The notes: a model not told the origin generated them from the letters alone. Positions 36,301 to 50,100 are shown, counted from the stretch's first letter. The stretch: DNA of 64,000 nt from Galbula dea (GCA_013399015.1 VWZX01000996.1:1311052-1375051); one strand, 5' to 3'. Made by a program: numbers and translations.

Positions 36301-37887
36301 TCCCAAATCCAGCTGAGCCTTCTCAGGACTTTAATTAATGAGATAACAAAAGGGAAAACACCCCAAGAGTGAACCCCTGAGTTGAAGACTTTATCTGCTC
36401 TTTGCAGCTGTCTTTTTTTCTCTCCTTTTTGGAGGTTTTTCTTCCCCTTTTGAGCTGCATCCCAGCTCTGTCAATACTGCTTCCCATTAAATTAAATAGC
36501 TTATTGACTGGGGTGAGCTGCAGCCACGAGGCCGCTAGGATCCGAGCCTGGTCCTTTCTGCCTGCAAACAATCACAGGTCAGTGCACAGTAAATCAGTTG
36601 GTAATGGAGTTTGAACTCTCAGAATCACTTCTGTGTACCCTTTTTATTTGTTTTTAATTTGTATCAATGGTAATTCTGTCTCTTCCAATTTATGTGCTGG
36701 CAGCAGGCTCTGGAGCAGAGGAAACACCATTTTTCTCCTGGTTAACCCTTGGGTTCAGGGTGCTGTGGCAGCCCAGCACTTCTGAGCTCACAAGTCTCCA
36801 GGATCCTTGGCACCAGCAGAGTCCTACACTGGTTTCCTTCTCCCTGGCTCTCTCTCCCATCAGTGATCCCATCAGGATCAGTTCCTCCCTGGCCCATGCT
36901 GCCTTCCCACCCATGCCCCATTAGCAGCCCCAGCTCTGTCTGCAGATGCTCCTTCTCCTGGCATGCTCCCCCAGCTTCCAACTGCTCAGGGACTTCCACC
37001 TGGATCTGAGAACCAAGTATTCATTAGTGACTCTATGAGTTTACCTCACCCCTTTTTGAACCCAGTGATGCTGTTAGCATCTGTGATACCTGGTGCCACT
37101 GAGCATCACAACTTAATTATGGATTACATACAGCAACCTCTTCCTTCTGCTGCTGTAAACTTACTGCTGGAGAACTCTGGCAGGTGTCTCCTAATATTTG
37201 CTCTGTGAGAAACAATGAATAATCACTCCTGACACACTTCTTAAAGCTCCTCATCCATCATCTCTGCTCCCAGGTAAGGGTTCTGATCCAGCAGCCTTCT
37301 CTGAAGCAACCTGGCCAATCCATAGGACATCCTTGCTGCTGCCCTTTCTGCCTCTTCCAGTTCTCTGCTGCTGTTTTGCTGCTGGAAGACCCCAGCAGTG
37401 GAGAGCTGCTGTGAGCGTGCCAAGGTTTGATAAGGCTGGGCAAGGTTTCTTTTGTTTGTTTCATTTTCTGTTTCTCAATAATTCATAAAACTCTGCTTCC
37501 CTTTGGCCTCTGCTGAGGCTTCAGTTTATGACTTCAGAGAAATAGCCACAAACACTTCACAGGCAATTTTTGGAGCAATAATGCTTAAATCAGTGTCCAT
37601 GCTGCTTCTTGCTCCTACACAATTCAGGCTCCATTTCCATCTGCATTATTTTGCACCTAACATCACTTAATTTGACTTGTCTCAGACACTCAGCATGCCA
37701 AGGTGCTCCAGGAACTGCTCCTGTCCTGCTTCTCAGCCTAACCAGTGCTGCTCTGCTTCACCTCTATAAGCACCACAGCTCCTTGCCTGGATCCAGCTTT
37801 ACCTGTCCACAGTCCTGGGGCAGGAGAGCTGCCCTGGGGGCAGAGTCCCCATGGTCCAGCACAGCATCTTCCCCTTTTCTTCCTGGG
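33364..37887. other. Non-coding unique DNA, no gene seen
   Basis: No gene or interspersed repeat is recognised. A patch at about 36480-36610 is AT-rich yet keeps three CpGs (CCACGAGGCCGCTAGGATCCG) and ends with CAAACAATCACAGG, which could be a small regulatory element. Open frames up to 143 codons (minus 34554-34985) lack domains. Confidence 0.5.
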
Positions 37888-38077
37888 AGGGTGCTGGAGC
37901 CCTGGCCCAGGCTGCCCAGAGAGGCTGTGGAGTCTCCTTGTGTGGAGAGATTCCCAAGGCAGCTGCAGGTGACCCTGGGCAAGCTGCTGTGGGTGCCTCT
38001 GTTGGAGCAGGGGGGTTGGGGTGGCTGATCCCCGGAGGTCCCTTCCAACCCCCACCCTGCTGGGACTCTGGGATTCA
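37888..38077 (+). mobile_element. CR1: CR1 LINE tail fragment
   Basis: Plus-strand CR1 end encoding the ORF2 C-terminal remnant PWPRLPREAVESPCVER in an open frame that continues through the 3' tail, followed by GGTTGGGGTGGCTGATCCCC, GGAGGTCCCTTCCAACC and GGGACTCTGGGATTCAC. It is closely related to the copy at 26650-27262. The surrounding 139-codon open frame (37609-38028) is a read-through of this fragment, not a gene. Confidence 0.92.
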
Positions 38078-38904
38078 CTGCAGGATGCTTGGCTGTTGGA
38101 GCAGGTGTTGATGGTGACCTTCCTCCTCAACACCCACCTCTTCCTACTGCCTTCCTAGGAGCTTCAGTCCCTAACTTCACACCCAATAACATCATCAGGT
38201 GCAGCACTCTTCGTACCTGTGGAATATCCATCCTGATTTGCTTCTTCAACAAACCCAGACCTAATCCCTCCTCAGCCAGCAGTGATGTCAGTTTGTCCTC
38301 TCATGGCTGATGCATCCAGCTCTCCAAAGCCTTTAGAGCTTAATGGATTCATTGAAGTGGTAATAAGAGGTGACTCATGTCAGGTTGTTAAAACAGCAAT
38401 AAGACATTGCACTAAGGCAACATTAGCACCACTAACTGCATTATAATGGGCAGGGAACATCTTGTGATATTCCAGTCTCCACCGAGTGAGTTTATAGTGT
38501 CTGGGGTGGTTGTTAAACCACTGCCAGGACAAGAGGCACCCTCGAGTCTGCTTTCCAAAGGGGATGTGCAGAGCACTCTGTTTGCAGAGTCACAGACACC
38601 CACGTTTCTCCCCCACAATATTTTGTGAAGCTCCACAGAGGTGTTAGGAAAGCTGTCACTTGCAGAAACTTCTCTGCAAGTGGAGTGTGAGGTTTTTTTT
38701 CAGAGCTATTAATCCAAGGCTAGAGTGGAGCCAGCTTGGCAATAAGGGAAAAAAACCCCAACAGCCATGGACTTAGAAAACATGCCAAGGAAAGAGTTGA
38801 ATGAGGCAGAGAGGTGCACTGGGGATTTATAGCTGCATACAAGTGTGCACATTCCCAAATCTTCTGTGTCCCAGAGGGGTTTGGGAACAGGAGGATCCTG
38901 AGCA
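38078..38904. other. Non-coding spacer between oppositely oriented CR1 copies
   Basis: Unique AT-richer DNA. Around 38330-38640 it is repeat-free with an AP-1 site TGACTCA at 38371-38377, words such as ACTGCATTATAATGG, and CpGs near 38482, 38544 and 38602. It may be a small conserved element; no coding potential is seen. Confidence 0.4.
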
Positions 38905-39220
38905 TGGAATCACAGAACATCCCCAGTTGGGAGGGACAGTGCAACTCCTGTCTCTGCACAGGACAGCCCCAAAGTCACCCCAGGTGTCTAAGATGCTTCT
39001 GGAATTCCCTGGAGATCATCTCTGTGGCCTCCTCTGGCCCTGCTCCCCCAGGTCCCTGTCTCTGCTGTGCTGAGGACTCCAGAGCTGGCCCCAGCACTGC
39101 AGCTGAGGTCTCCCCAGAGCAGAGCAGAGGCACAATCCCCTCCCTGCCCTGCTGGCCATGCTGCTGGGGATGAGCCCAGGACAGAGTTGGCTTCTGGTCT
39201 GTGAGCACACAAGAGAGCTG
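38905..39220 (-). mobile_element. CR1: CR1 LINE fragment (minus)
   Basis: The plus strand begins at 38905 with a decayed reverse-complemented tail (ATGGAATCACAGAACATCCC) and then CTGTCTCTGCACAGGACAGC. Further on come CAGAGCTGGCCCCAGCACTG, GGTCTCCCCAGAGCAGAGCA, CCTGCTGGCCATGCTGCTGG and AGCCCAGGACAGAGTTGGCT, which follow the CR1 order read on the minus strand. Between roughly 38990 and 39060 expected segments are missing, so the copy is internally shortened. It is of a different subtype from the plus copy 830 bases away. It is inactive. Confidence 0.85.
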
Positions 39221-42200
39221 TGTAAAGCCCTAGGCTAGTGCCTAGGTGGTGGGGCTGGCAGGGCTGACCCTGCTGCTGGAGCTCCCAGCACAGCAGCTTT
39301 GGGGCAGTGCCAGCTCTGAGGGGCACCATCTGGGGCCCTGTCACTCTGCAGAGGGTGATGTTCCCAGGCTGAGATCCAGGCAGCCCTTGGTGCAGGTGGG
39401 AGCTTCACCTGCCAGGGAAGGAGCTTCAAGAAGCAGAAGAAAACGTTGCTATTTAAATCCTCAAACCACTCTCAGCCTGGAACTCCCCCAGAAGCCATAA
39501 ACATTTGCTTATTTACTGGTTCTGCTCTGCCTTGTCTGCACCAGTTTCTTGCTTGTTCATTCTGATCACATCAATACTTTTAATTTCTTAATGCTAATCA
39601 GCAGCAAGTTTCCAGCTTTCTATTAATTGCAAGAAGAAAAGATGCTTGATGGAGTGGCAGAGGTTACCCTGTGCCTCCCAAGCAGAAAGGCAGCAGGGAG
39701 AGGACTCAGCTCTATCTCCCAGCTCAGTGCCACCCATGGGGTGGTCTTTCTTCTCTCCTCACCTTCACTCCCACATAATAAACCCTAGATAGGAAATGAC
39801 TGATGGAATATCCACAGTAAACCACTCACAGCTCAGTCCCAGCCATGCAAAGTGCTGTCAAACAGTCCTGAATAAGGAGTGTATTAATAAATATCATGAT
39901 TCCCACACAAACAGAAAAAGGGCTAAATTCTTCAAATGAATGACTCACAACAAATAATTTGACCAGCTCTCATGTGCAGCTTATGCCCTGAAGCATGAAG
40001 ATTATCAGCCCCATGCCATTTGCTCCTAGCTGATGTAGCTGCAAAGACTATTCATATTCATATAAATGTCTAATCCTCTAATCTAATCCTTTTTTTTTTT
40101 CTCTTCTCTCCTGCTTGTGCTAAAGCTCCACAGCTGATACTCCAAAGCCCTCTGAGAGCAGTGGAATTATTGATAAATTACTGCAGAAAGGAGGAGCACA
40201 GCACAGACACCAAACCCACCGAGCTCTGCCTCTTCCCAGAGAGTTTCTATTCCCCTCTTCAGAAGCCAAGGTGTGAATCTGCAGGACAACTGCAGGTATT
40301 TCTCCTCCCTGCCATTACTCCTGTCCTTGCCTGGTGCCAGAGTGAGCTGATTGTCCTCCACTATGGTTTTCAGAGAGCTTTAGGAGTGCTGTCGTTTCAT
40401 CACCACGTCAATTAAACTTGCAGATAATATAGGAGACTGCTGGCCACATTATTTATCCTTCCTGAGAGAGTGGAAGTGTCTGGAGCCTGAACCTGGCACA
40501 AATATGCCCTGAGTACCAGAAATGAAGTTTGCCACCATGCTGCACACAGAAGTGCTTTGGGCCAGGCACGGTGAGGTCCTGCTGAGCTAAGCACAGCATC
40601 AGTGCACAGGGTGGCACCTTGTGCCTGCCATGTGTCACCAGCTAAAGGGAGAAGAGAGGTCTTCAGCATTCAGATCATCTGTGTTTGCCAAACTTAGATA
40701 ACACAGCAGCAACATGGCCAAGCATCCCAGAGCTGCAGGCTGGGCTGGGGGAGGAGGAGTCCTGGGTCACAAGAAATGAAGCCCCCACTGTAACTGCCCA
40801 TGTTATACAGCAGCTGCTAGGATGGGGATCTATTTTGTCCAGCAGAGAGCAGAGGGTGGCTTGTAAGAACTCTTAGCATCATTTCCTTCTCCTTCTGTCC
40901 TGCTTTACATGTGACAATTTGTACTGTTTATTTCCAAGCTGCTCAGGTCCCTGGGATGGCAACTGCCTGCTCCATTGCCATGGCTCTCACTCTCTCCACC
41001 ACAGTCTAACCCTGATGCACTTGCACTGCCTGGAAAGTCTCCTTTGCAAAGCACAATCTGGAGACTGCCTCTGGAGACAGAGCATGTGGGAGATTTTTAC
41101 AGACATATTCATGCAGGAAGCCACGAGCATGTGTGGGCTGTGCCCTGGCTGCTGCCTGGCTTGGGAGGTCCAGGCAAGGCTTGGGAATGAGCCCATGTGC
41201 CACTGCAAAGTCCCAGCCCAAAGGGGTGAAGGTGGCAGGAGAGGAGAGCAGATCACCCAGGAAGCAGGGGGGCAGCTCCCACGTCCAGGCTGCTGCAGTG
41301 CCACAGCCTCTCTTGCTGCTGTGTGTGCAGCATCACCTTTATCTGTGGATATTCAGGTTGTGCTCTCTGGGCTAATTCCCTGCACAGGCATTGTCATTCC
41401 AGACACAGTTCATGGCCTCTGAGCATCTCTATAATAAAAATGTGAATTCTGGAACTGGTTTTCCCTCAGAATCAGGCTGAAACTCATCACTCCATTATCT
41501 CACTTAGACCAACAAATAAGCATCAGACAGGAACTTCTTTCAAATCACTGTGGGCTTGGACCAATTTTCAAACACTGCCCTAAAGCAGAAAGACTTAGGA
41601 TCCTATTTATGAGTCCCCTGAGGCCAGCCAGCTTCTCCATTAACTTTTAGCTCAAACTAATAGCACATTCAGAAGCAATTTTGTGGGTGACTGTATCCAA
41701 GACTTTAAGCTGCAATATATATATATATTTTCCCCCCCTTAGAAATTATCTTTTTGCTTGATGATATGGAATTATTTAGATGACAACTTGCATTAAAAGA
41801 ACCTCTGCTTTTATAGGCAAAGACATTTTTTCCCAGACAACACTGCTATAAAATTGTTCTGAATCTCCTGACTTCAAGGGACAGAGTTTTGCCATGATTA
41901 AAAAGGAAGACTGTTATTTTTTTCACTTGAATATTGCCCTTTTTAATAGCTTCAACAGCCATTTCCACCTCAATAGCTTTTCAGTTGTGCTGTCAGAGGA
42001 TGCTGTCCTCTATTGTAATTCTTCCACATGCTTCCCACAGATACTGAATGTTTTGCAAACACAAATTATTTGTAAAGTGTTTCTTTCTGTCCCTGTTGTA
42101 TGGACATTGCCTGCTGGTTGAGCCTGGCTGCAGACAGGAAGAGAACAGCTCTCCTTGCTTCCAGAGCTCTTTTTTCCCTGTTACATCTGCTGCACTCAAT

Positions 42201-44062
42201 AATGCAACAGTTTGTGTGTGTATTTGTGTGCAAGTTAACATCTGCACATGTCCCTCACAGACACAACTGCTGCTCCACAGCCAGCCCTGCTGGCTCAATG
42301 CAATGCCTTGGGAAGCTCCTTAGGAGACATTTCACCATGAATCCAGAGAAGGAATGCAGCTAAGGGCAGAGCCATCCTGCAGCTCCCTCACCATGGCAGG
42401 CAACAAAGCTCCTTGCTCTCTGCTGTCTCTGCTCCACAGGCACAGCCACCCTGGGGAGGTTCTGCTGCAGAGCCTGCGTGGCTCAGGGGCACTGGCAGAG
42501 CAGAGCCTGTCCCCAGCTCCCAGCTCCAGCCTCACACCTCCTGCATGCTGAGGGCAGGTTTTTTCCAGGCAGTCCTTTGGCATGGCTGCTGTCAGGCCCA
42601 GGAGGATACCTCTGCAATTGCCTCCTAGTGAATCCTTCTTCCCAACCTCAGCAGCAAGCCCAAAGGTTAAGTTCCAAGCCAGGCAAGCAGGTAGCCACAG
42701 GCTGATATTCTACATGTGCTTATATGCTAAGCTCCCTGTAAATTAATCAGATTTCCAGCTGATCTCCTGACCCAAGATACTTTTAGTGAATTACATCTGA
42801 ATACAGTCACCATGCTGAAACCCCACACCACCCCCCCAGTGATCTGCATCCTTGCTCAGAAGAAGATGGGCTGATAACACACTAAGGAGGGGAAACACTT
42901 GACAACACAGCCCAAGAGGTAGGTGAGAACATCTCCCCCAGAAGCATGAGTGTTCCCCACAACCCAGTGATATAAATCCCTGGCTATAAGCAAAGCAGCT
43001 TTTCCCAGGTGGCCTAAGACCCTGGTGGTGTCTCAGCTGTGGGTTACTACAGCTCTTGTCAAGTTCAAAGACAGGAACAACTACTACAGAAAACCAAGCT
43101 GTTGGTCTCAGGTCCACTGATGGTGCCTTCAAAACAAGGTCCTTTTGCACAGCTGCTGAGGGTTCCTTGTCCTGCAAAGCCTGCAGGTACTTGGCACTTC
43201 TCCTGTCACTTAACCTCTGCCCCTGGGTCTGCAGGAGGGGGAGGAGTCTATTTGTAGGCTGTAGATTTCAAAAGCATTCAAACAACTTTGAAAGCCAAAG
43301 TTCCCTGACTGTTTCTTGGGCACTTCTGACTGATTTTTCAAGCACTGACCTCTGCCAGTGTAAGGAAATAAACAGACACATAATAAATAGACAATGGTCT
43401 ATGTGAAAAATAAAAACCTTGACATTAATAAATCATTAAAGGATTTTTATGCCCAACAGCAAGCACAGACCTTTTATCCCTTATTTCTAGCTTTGCATCT
43501 GGCAACTAATCCTGTGAAAACAAGAACAAATTATTTATATTCTTTTAGTGTTCCATAAATCAAATATTGCTGTAAGGACTGAGCTAATATTGTGAGAAGT
43601 GAATATGGGATTTGGTCTGGCTTGCTACATGCACTGCATCTCAGTCTGCTGTGAGATGGAAAGGCCAAGAGATAGCAAATCCAGAGAAATAAGGAGTCTG
43701 AAATGTAGGCAGCAGGAGGAAATCATTTACCATAGCATTGCCCAGTGTGGCTTTGTACAGTGAGTTAGGAAATGCAGTTATTGTGCTTTCTGGGTGGCAC
43801 TTAGCTTTTAAATGCAGCTAGTGAGAATCTATTTGTTTGCTTGTTTCATTCTCCCTACATGGGAGAAGGCATCAGCTAGTTTAACTGCAGAAATACACCC
43901 AGCCACCTTCTGCACCTCCTTCAGCAAGCCACAGACTGGCAAGAGAACAAAAAGCCACACAGAGCCACTTGTGTTTTACAGAAACAGCAAAAGCAGGAGC
44001 CACAAGAAGCCAGAGCACCCCACTCTGATCTCCATCCCTGCTGACAGTCTCTGAGGCAGGCT
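39221..44062. other. Non-coding unique DNA, no gene seen
   Basis: No gene is recognised. Apart from the candidate element at 39770-40090, the stretch holds an AT-rich domain at about 41440-41930 with an (AT)7 tract at 41715-41728, and another AT-rich patch at 43380-43620. The 167-codon plus frame at 40919-41422 has no recognisable domain and overlaps antisense frames. Confidence 0.5.
39770..40090. promoter_or_regulatory. Candidate enhancer-like island with TAATCC cluster
   Basis: AT-rich unique sequence with an AP-1 site TGACTCA at 39941-39947, a tandem ATTCATATTCAT at 40050-40061, and three TAATCC/TAATCT words at 40071-40076, 40079-40084 and 40084-40089. TAATCC is the known core site of K50 homeodomain proteins (OTX, CRX, PITX, GSC). 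Three copies in 19 bases is unusual, but the adjacent T-rich tract makes the region compositionally biased. Confidence 0.3.
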
Positions 44063-44160
44063 AGGGCAGCTGGTCTAGGGAATCCTGCTCTGGCAGGGGG
44101 TTGGACTAGACGATCTTATTGAGGTCCCTTCCAGCTGCTAACATCCTGTGATTCTGTGAA
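44063..44160 (+). mobile_element. CR1: CR1 LINE tail fragment
   Basis: About 100 bases of CR1 3' UTR: GGGGGTTGGACTAGACGATC, TTGAGGTCCCTTCCAGC and the terminal GTGATTCTGTGAA. It retains a CpG in GACGATC where most copies have lost it, suggesting a comparatively recent insertion or chance. It is 5'-truncated. Confidence 0.93.
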
Positions 44161-47100
44161 CAGCCAGCCACCAAAAGCAGGGTTTCTAAAGCCACCTACA
44201 GCCCTTGCCCTGGGTGAGCCACCAGTGCTCCTATACACAGTGTTTTATGGATTCCAATAGGCAGAAACTCAGTTATTTACAGCAGACTTGGTTTTTTACA
44301 CAGCATTTATTGACATTCCTAAGGCTCAAAGGGGAAGGAGAGAGACCTGGCAAATATAACCAATGGATTTGATGTACTGCTGAAGTGCTGCTGGACAACA
44401 GCCCTGTGGGAATCAGCAGACAAGCCATGAAGCACCAGGGAACTTGCAGCCCCTGTCCTGAACGGGGCTCCCCTGCTTGGCACTGCCCTGGGCAACTCCT
44501 GCTTCTGCCAGAAATGCCAAAGGCTTTCCCATCCCCCAACTGAACGAGCAGGACAAAGGAGGGGACCCCTTGGGCTGCACTGAGCTCCAAGCACCAGTGT
44601 GAAGCAGATGGAACCATCACAGTGCAGGGTGGAAGGGATGGGCTCCTCTGGGCTGTGGGGGTCACCACCAGAGCCCAGCAGCAGCCCAGGCAAGAGCTGG
44701 GGCTTTCCTGCAAGAAACAAACTTCACTAAAAGCAGACACATGTTCTGAGAGGATATTGAATTTCTGTCCCTCAGAGAGAGCTATCAGCTGGTGGAAACC
44801 CATCACCCATCTGCCATGCTCCTCTGGAGCACCTGCTCTGAGCATGGCTGGGATGAGATGCCCAAGTGTGGATCTCCTGCTTGAGTCACTCCTGTGTTCA
44901 CATGGACAGCGTGGGGGGGAGGGCCCTCAGCTCTGCAAGGGATGCTCTACACCCCTGCCCCGTGGGGTCTGAGTCTTTATTCCCAACAACTCTGGGAGGG
45001 TGCTGTTGACCTGGGTCCTGGCACCCAACTGGAGTTGTGACCAAAGGCTCTCCAGGTGCCTCCACATCACCTCCCTCAGGGCTGGGAGCAGGCACCAGGC
45101 TGAGATCCAGTGCAAACCCACAGGTTGGAGAATCCTCACCAATGCTTTTAACCTCCTGACCTGCCATGAAAGAGGTAATTTGATCACCATGGAAACAGGG
45201 GAAAAGCCTTTCCCCAGCCAAAAACTGTCACTCCCATGAAATGGGGCTAAATCCTCTCCCTCGGCTGCCTGGGAGGAGCAGGACATGGCAGCCTGGGATG
45301 GAACAAGCTCTCCCTAAGCACCATAATGATGTCTGACAGCTTAAACTGGGGGTCACTCCTGGTACAGGAACTGTCAAATGTTGTGACAGCAGAAGCAGCT
45401 CTCCACACCCTCATACACCAGCAGGGAAGTGACAACCTTTCTGAGGAGTTTTGTTATTTCTTCTCAGCAAGGACCTCAGAAATGCAAATGTTTTTGCAGC
45501 TTCTGTGGGGCTCCAGGGGAGGTGATTTGCTGGAGGCTCTTGCAGGAAAGAAGCCCTAGTAGTTCACAGTGTTGCTGTGAAGGTTTTAACCAGCTCTGTT
45601 GGCAGGGACTGTGACCTTTGAAAGTCTGGGATGTACTGGATCTCCTGGTCCTCGTTGTAAAATGGAATGAGACAATCCTTCAGGCAATTACAAACCCTTC
45701 CTCTGAATGAACAGCCCCACAGGTTAGTGTTAGCCATCACAACACAAGGAGCAGCACTAGTAGTGCTGGAGTTGCCTGCAGACCCCTGGTGGGAACAAGG
45801 CTTCTACACATGAGGGTCTGTCTGCCCACCTCATGTTGAGAGAAGATGTCAAATTGCCTTTTTGCAGCCACAAATGCAACTGTACAAGGACTAAATCACT
45901 GTCCTGTGGTCAGCTAGGCAAACCATGTCAGCATCAGGCATAAAGGCTTTGTGGCATGTAAGAGGACCACAGGAACATAACCAACCTCCCTCTCATGTCA
46001 ATCCACTCTTGGTCAAACCCTCTCTGCACAGTGGCTAACAGCCCTTAACAAAGTCACCTGCACCCAGCACAGACACAACCTGCTCCTCCCATTGGACCTT
46101 AGGACCCCATGGTGCCCCAGCCTGGGCTGCAGTCAAGTCAGCACCAGGTGGAACAGCAAGCAGGAAGGTTGCTTTAATGATTTTTAATTAATTTTAATTA
46201 CTTACCATTTTATTTTATTATTTTTTTTTTTGGAGCAGGAGCTTAACCTCAGTGAATCTCAGCCCCTCTGATCACTTTGGGACTTCTGCCAGCCTCCTCA
46301 TTACAGAGCAGTTCCCCTAACACCACTGGATAATGAAATGGGTTTTAAAAGAAAGGGACAGAGAAAAAAAAAAAAGCAATAAAAATCCAATAGCTTCAGC
46401 AGAACCCCAGGGAACTGGAAGAGGATTCTGCTTTAGTATGGAGATCAAGTGATGGTTTGGGGGCTGGCTTGGTGAATAATGGGTACCTGTGCTGGAAGTG
46501 TCCTACTTTTAAAAGACAAAAGTTAAGGGCTTAGAAGGACTTTCTGCCTTCATGGCTTCTTCCAGGCTCCCTTCCACGGGGATAGGCATGGAGACAGGCA
46601 GGGGAGGCAAAGGCTACACCTCGTGCAGCCAAGGAGGAGCAGGAAGGTGAAACTGCCCTGGGGACGTGCATCCAGCCAGGGCAGTGCCAACCTGCAACAC
46701 CTCAGAGCATCACCAGCTGGTTTCACCCCACGAGCTGGGAGTCCTGAGCTCCCACATCCTCCAGGGATGCTTTTCCCCAGTACAGCACATCCTTTGTTCT
46801 CCCATCACAAGTGCATCCTCTCCCAGCTCACCATTTACCAGCCTCCCCAAAGCCTCAGGGTTATTTATTAGTTTAGTACAGAATTTACTCCTTTTGCTTT
46901 CTCTTTTTCCCTCTTCACAGCTTCCTTCCAGCTTCTAAAGTATTTATTTACTCACTGCTACTGGGATCCTTTTCCACCTGTACCTTGATCAGCATCCAAA
47001 GGCTCTTTCAGCACCAAAAGGCACTTGGTGAGCTGCAGCTCATTGCCTGTGACACTGCAAAGGCTTTCCCCCAGCAAGGGTGCAGAGGGTGGCAGGTGCT

Positions 47101-50100
47101 GGTGGCACTGGAGTGTCCCTTGTCTCCTGCTTGTTTTTATGAGCACACACAGCTCTGCTTTGTGATCCAAAACTCTCTCCCTGTGGCTCTGATCTCAGCC
47201 CAGCTGATCTCCTGCCCAGCAGCCCTGGGCAAGCTTCAAAGGATCTGATGTTTGGGCAGGGTACAGAAAGGAATCTGTAATTTTTGGATGGTCTCCTAAA
47301 GGCTTATCTGAAGCTCAGTGCAGGCTCTAAATCTGGGCTCCAAGTCCCCTGAGAGCACATTTTTGTTAGAGGTGGTTGGATGTCCACAGCCAGAGCTGGA
47401 AAGTCCTCTGAAAATACAACTCCTTTTGTGGCCTTGAATCTTTATTTGTGAGCAGCAAGGAAGCAGAAATGAAGAGAAGGATGTTCTTGAGGGCACATCA
47501 AAAGTAGAAAATGAGCAAAATGTTGCACATTTCTGATACAATTCCTGCCTGCATCAGGCTTCTCCAGCAGAAATACTGCTGCTAGCACAGGCACCACCAG
47601 CCCAAGGGGCTCATCTTCTCAACTGGCTCCTGTTGGGACATATCAAACACACCACGGACACAAATCTAGCAGGCAGAGAGCTGCTGGGAAGCCTCCAGCT
47701 CTTCTGTGACCCTCTCAGCTGAGGATCTGTCCTAAACCAAAGCCAGGACACGTCCAAGTCCCTAAGAACAGCCCAGCTGACCACGAGGACAGTGTCCCCT
47801 GCTGGAGAAGGTGACAGCCAGAGGCACCAGAGCCATCCCCAGCTGGAACAAGCATCAGAGAGAACAGGGACTGTGAGCAGAGGTGACTGGGACTGTGGGA
47901 CTGGGACCACTCCCTACCTCCCAGCCAGTGGAGGGATGTGCATAATTCATAGCCCATGGATTGTGTATATCTTATTCATGAAACTTTAAGCAGACTGGTT
48001 ATTACTATTGACCATTAAAAGGCAATTTTTCCCCACGTGTGACAGGGACTATTGACATTCCTGTACCCTTCAAGGAATGGAGCTGATACCCTGACCCCCT
48101 CAGAGTCTCCCATCACTTGTGCACACGTGTGCTGAGCCAGCCAGGTCTCAGAGCCAGCAGGGAGGTAACAAATGTCCTGCTTGCTGTTGTAGCCCTCAAC
48201 AAAAGCTGTCAGTAATGCACTATCCCAACCTGACAACCTGACCTGCTGCTCTCTTAGACCTGGTGCTTCATTCCTAAAGCAGTGAGGCAGGATTCTCTGC
48301 CTGCCATAGGCAGCATGGCACTGTTCAGCATGGGCTCAATTATTTGGCTGTTGTAACCTCACTGCTGCCAGCATCCACCTTGACCTGCTAACATCTGTCT
48401 GTGCCTCTCCTTTTCCTACTGAAGCTTGTCCTTGCAGGCTCCTGTTGCAGGGCTGATGTGCAACACGGTGAGCAAGGGTGCAAGACAGCCCTGGCTAAGA
48501 CTCAGGACTTCAAATCTCACTGCTGTTTGAAGCCTACAGCCCCAGAAAGGTGATGCTCTGAGTTGTGCCAGGAGAGGCAGCTAATGCTGAGATAGGGAGC
48601 TTGATTCTGCTCTCTGCAGCCTGGAAGAAAATTAAATTCATGCCCAATGGGCCTAGGGACTCTTGGTAGCATTGAAGTGCAAAATTGAGCTAATGCCTCT
48701 CTGATGTTTAAACAAGGGCTCAGGATATTTTTATGCTGATCTAGAAGCTGCTCTCAAGCTGTTGGAACTGCCACCCCAGACTGGAAGGGATGGAAGCAAT
48801 GAAAGGAAAGGAAAACACATTTATCAGTGACTTCTCTGGCTAACACAAAGACACTTCAGGCCAGAATGATCCTTAAAGCTTCTGCCTCAGCTGCAGAACT
48901 CACTCTTGGGATGCCTATAAGCAGGACAGGATCAGACACTCTGGGTCTGTTGGGGGTTCTCTTCCCTACTAAAGCAAATAAATCTCTCCCTGCAAGCACA
49001 CCAACCTGTCCCAGTTCTGACCCAATCTTCAGCTAAGTTAGAGCAACTGAAAGTGTCCTTTGTATTTACAGCATGGAAAAGAAAATCATCCAAACTAGTT
49101 AATAAGCAAACAGTGGCCACCAAAAAGGGGGAGACAGCCTCCAGAGAAAGGAAAAGGCCTTGGAAGATTGTTAGCTTCATTCTTCCTCTTGCCTGTTCAA
49201 ACACATGTGGGAAAAAGGATTGTTTCCCTCTCTGACTTTACCCAAGTGAATCAGGAGCAGATGTAAGCTGAGCACTGCAGGCTCCAGCAGATAAAAGACA
49301 ATTTCAAGCAGAAAATGGAGCTGCTCCTAGCATGCAACTTTCACTTGGGATGTTCACTTCAGCTACTGGGGCAGGAGGGGGGGAGAAAAGAGGGTTACTG
49401 ACTCAAGTCCTGCCAGCAGCAGCCTCGAGCTGCAGACCTGCTGATTCAAGCAGCACACAGCTCCTTGCAGACGTATGTCTCAATTTGAGCCATTTGTTCC
49501 TCATCTTTGAGCTCTCATTAAAATAATCTGTTCTGATTGTCTCTGGGAGCTATTTTTTGCTCCTCTAAACAGTTGCAAAAGGCAGCAGAGATTGGAGAAG
49601 GAGAATCAACCCTGGGAAGGCTGTGACTCGTCAAATCCAGGCTCCTGCTCTCTGCTGCTTTCCAGAGGAGGGAGAAGCCCCTGGAAGGTGGCAGAGAGAG
49701 GGGGGAAAGTCCTGCCTTCTGTGACCAAGAGGTTTGAAAAGTGTTGCCTTCATTGATCTGTACCCAGGAGATATGTCAGCTCTGCAGCAGCTGCTGGCAT
49801 GCTCCAGGCAGAAGATGCTGTCTGAAGGCCAGGCTGCCTCTCTGCTCCAGGGAAGGTCCTGCTCCAAACACTAACTCAGGATGAAAAGGTCTTGCTGTCC
49901 CATGCAATCCTTGCACACAGAGACCCAAGCTGGAGAGGCAGAGCGCTGTCAGCATATGGGTGAGCAAACAACCCAGGGAAAAGGTGCTTCACAGGGATTT
50001 GTGAAGACCTGAAGAGTTATTTGCTATTCCAACCATATGGAACCCAGACAAGTGCCAGGAGTTATAACACCAAGTGTAACTTATTTCTTCCATCCCTCCC

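Noticed and set aside
37609..38028. 139-codon plus-strand open frame
   Set aside because: Its C-terminal half is the translation of a CR1 ORF2 remnant and tail; the rest is unrelated flank.
44273..44845. 190-codon minus-strand open frame
   Set aside because: No domain, no homologue recognised, and overlapping frames on both strands, consistent with chance in CT-rich DNA.
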